A stretch of DNA of 6,918 nucleotides from Candidatus Sulfotelmatobacter sp. (GTDB lineage Bacteria > Acidobacteriota > Terriglobia > Terriglobales > Acidobacteriaceae): assembly GCA_030049565.1 (NCBI GenBank), contig JASIKQ010000148.1:1-6918 (forward strand), read 5' to 3'. The notes under the pieces were generated by a model, which was given only the letters and a program-made list of their open reading frames with translations, was not told the DNA's origin and did no database searches. Below are positions 5,816 to 6,918 of the stretch, piece by piece; the first letter of the stretch is position 1; each line of letters opens with the position of its first letter. The position numbers and the translations under genes are program-made.

Positions 5816-6022
5816 TTGGCTCGCTTCCTTTTCAAACTGAGCCACTGCGATCATCGTCTCACCCGCCGGCCGAACCAGAAAATCCGATTAACCCTTTTTA
5901 TTACCAGCCGTCTGATATTCCAGGTCGGTCTTAAGAGGTGACTACCGGTAACCGCGCCGCTATTGAGCGGCAACGCATTCGGCCGGGAACTTTTCGCCGG
6001 GGCATCCGTATCCATTACCAAC

Positions 6023-6026
6023 GAGG
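6023..6026 (+). promoter_or_regulatory. ribosome binding site of the small membrane protein gene
   Basis: GAGG lies 5 nt before the ATG at 6032. It favours this start over the upstream in-frame TTG at 5963. Confidence 0.45.
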
Positions 6027-6031
6027 ACGTT

Positions 6032-6187
6032 ATGCGAGCCTATCTCGCCAAGTTGGCACCGCGCGCATCGGCGATTTTCACCATAGCGGTGCTCGCCCTC
6101 GCCTACCCGCTCGTTACTATTGTCCTGCCGGCCGTGGTTCGAGCCGTGGTGCCGGAAGTGGTGCGCGAAGTGCTCCGCTTTCTCTGA
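6032..6187 (+). CDS. small single-helix membrane protein, 51 residues, unknown function
   Basis: The predicted peptide has a short basic N-terminus (MRAYLAKLAPRAS), then one long hydrophobic segment at about 14-41 (AIFTIAVLALAYPLVTIVLP continuing into AVVRAVV), and a charged amphipathic tail (PEVVREVLRFL). The positive-inside rule places the N-terminus in the cytoplasm. Two prolines (26 and 33) kink the helix. GAGG 5 nt upstream supports the ATG. The frame is also open upstream to a TTG at 5963, giving 74 residues, but that extension is unsupported. It lies 42 bp before tadA on the same strand and could share its transcript. I do not recognise the family. Hydrophobicity and the start signal argue that it is real, but a frame this short could occur by chance. 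Confidence 0.5.
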   Translation: MRAYLAKLAPRASAIFTIAVLALAYPLVTIVLPAVVRAVVPEVVREVLRFL

Positions 6188-6229
6188 TCCTCTCCCGCGT
6201 GAGTGATACCCTAATGCGGTACTCCCGCC

Positions 6230-6748
6230 GTGCCAACGCACAACGACCAGCGGCCGCTTTCAGCTCGCCCTGAGCAAAGCGAAAGCGCCTGCCCTGCGGG
6301 AACCAACGACGAACTATGGATGGAAGAAGCTCTACGCTCGGCGCAACGCGCCCTCGAGGCGGGCGAAGTGCCAGTAGGCGCAGTGGTCATTTGCCAGGGA
6401 AAAATTGTCGGCCGCGGCTGGAATCGCAACATTACCGATTCCGATCCCACGGCCCACGCCGAAATCATCGCGCTGCGCGAGGCCGGCGCATCCTTGGGCA
6501 ACCACCGTCTTTCCGGCTGCGATCTGTTTGTTACAATTGAGCCGTGCCCGATGTGCGCCGGCGCCATGGTTCACGCCCGCATTCAGCGCATCATATACGG
6601 CGCGGATGATCCCAAGGCGGGAGCGGTACACTCCGTGATGCAGGTGCTGAATCATCCGCAATTGAATCACAAACTGGAAGTTCGCGGCGGCGTGCTCGCC
6701 GGCCGTTGCGCAGGGTTATTGCAAATGTTCTTTCAAAGCCGTCGGTAG
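6230..6748 (+). CDS. tadA: tRNA adenosine(34) deaminase
   Basis: TadA is a zinc-dependent deaminase converting the wobble adenosine-34 of tRNA-Arg(ACG) to inosine in the cytoplasm, an essential decoding function in most bacteria. The zinc and catalytic residues are all present: HAE (His77, proton-shuttle Glu79) and EPCPMC (Cys106, Cys109). Conserved flanks are GEVPVGAV (45-52), NRNITDSDPTAHAEI and YGADDPKAGAVHS. The 172-residue frame is about 20 residues longer at its N-terminus than E. coli TadA. The GTG at 6230 is the only usual start codon upstream of the conserved DELWMEEAL (27-35); the next, ATG 6320, falls inside it. No Shine-Dalgarno precedes the GTG. Residues 13-22 (RPEQSESACP) are encoded by a copy of a dispersed repeat, so the N-terminal extension probably arose by repeat insertion. 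Confidence 0.92.
   Translation: MPTHNDQRPLSARPEQSESACPAGTNDELWMEEALRSAQRALEAGEVPVGAVVICQGKIVGRGWNRNITDSDPTAHAEIIALREAGASLGNHRLSGCDLFVTIEPCPMCAGAMVHARIQRIIYGADDPKAGAVHSVMQVLNHPQLNHKLEVRGGVLAGRCAGLLQMFFQSRR
6267..6287. repeat. dispersed repeat copy inside the tadA N-terminal extension
   Basis: GCCCTGAG-CA-AAGCGAAAGCG resembles GCCCTGAG-AG-AGCGCAAGCG at 5781-5800 and shares GCCCTGAG with 5727-5734. CCTGCCCTG follows at 6288-6296, the same word that starts the intergenic copies. It is in frame with tadA and lies before the conserved domain. Confidence 0.5.
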
Positions 6749-6807
6749 TTGAGGCGTTTAGCGGGCGTGAGGTTGAGCGACAGCGAAGCCGGAAGCACGT
6801 AGGCGAA

Positions 6808-6835
6808 ATCCTGAGCGCGATTTTGCGCGAAGGAT
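6808..6835. repeat. imperfect palindrome downstream of tadA
   Basis: ATCCT (6808-6812) pairs with AGGAT (6831-6835), and CGCG (6816-6819) with CGCG (6826-6829), giving a bulged hairpin about 60 bp after the tadA stop. The words GAGCG and GCGAAGGATCT recall another dispersed repeat class of similar genomes. It might terminate tadA transcription, but no T-tract follows. The rest of 6749-6918 holds nothing I can support as a gene. Confidence 0.4.
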
Positions 6836-6918
6836 CTCCACATTTTGAATAGGTCGTCCGACGCGGAGAGGTGCGTGAGCGGTTGAAACGATCCGCCTCG
6901 AAAGCGGACATACCTTAA

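Larger units (their letters stand above)
5666..6031. other. divergent intergenic region rich in dispersed repeats
   Basis: This spacer separates nuoI (minus) from the small membrane protein gene (plus). Its nuoI-proximal half, about 5685-5820, is repeat DNA described separately. The remainder (5821-6031) includes AT-richer sequence around 5880-5920 where promoters might sit, but no -35/-10 pair is convincing. A TTG at 5963 could extend the following small gene upstream, but lacks a ribosome binding site. No RNA gene was recognised. Confidence 0.5.

Noticed and set aside
5938..6273. 111-codon plus-strand frame overlapping the small membrane protein and the tadA start
   Set aside because: Arg-rich translation without pattern; it runs over the start of tadA in another frame and has no start signal.
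6591..6911. Minus-strand frame spanning the end of tadA and the window edge
   Set aside because: Mostly antisense to tadA, composition Arg/Ser-rich, no recognisable domain.

Overview
The window is GC-rich, gene-dense bacterial DNA. The protein types and the dispersed intergenic repeats (variants of GTCATTCCGAGCG and GCCTGCCCTGAG) resemble Acidobacteriota (Terriglobia-like) genomes. That placement is inference; there is no rRNA or marker phylogeny here.

Layout, left to right. (1) Positions 2-700, + strand: 3' part of an Acg-like nitroreductase whose N-terminus lies outside the window. (2) 751-1887, - strand: a deoxyhypusine-synthase-like protein, converging on the nitroreductase. (3) 1888-2253: a 366-bp divergent intergenic region with a possible HEAT-like coding remnant and a degenerate 7-bp tandem repeat. 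(4) 2254-4338, + strand: a two-gene unit, N-carbamoylputrescine amidase (aguB) then agmatine deiminase (aguA), 6 nt apart. (5) 4422-4961, - strand: a secreted Pro/Asn/Gly/Thr-rich repeat protein with a terminator. (6) 5159-5614 (possibly to 5665), - strand: the NuoI subunit of complex I, with no other nuo gene nearby. (7) About 5615-6031: a divergent spacer carrying dispersed repeats. (8) 6032-6187, + strand: a 51-residue one-helix membrane protein. (9) 6230-6748, + strand: the tRNA adenosine deaminase tadA. (10) 6749-6918: no gene seen, one imperfect palindrome.

The functional core is polyamine metabolism. AguA converts agmatine to N-carbamoylputrescine and AguB converts that to putrescine. 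The divergent deoxyhypusine-synthase-like enzyme is probably an aminobutyl transferase acting on polyamines (homospermidine synthase-like), because bacteria lack the eIF5A substrate of true deoxyhypusine synthase. Arginine decarboxylase, which would supply agmatine, is not in the window.

The most unusual structural signal is repeat DNA inside or at the edge of conserved genes. Two adjacent palindromes lie in frame within aguA, and a dispersed-repeat-like segment occupies the predicted N-terminal extension of tadA.
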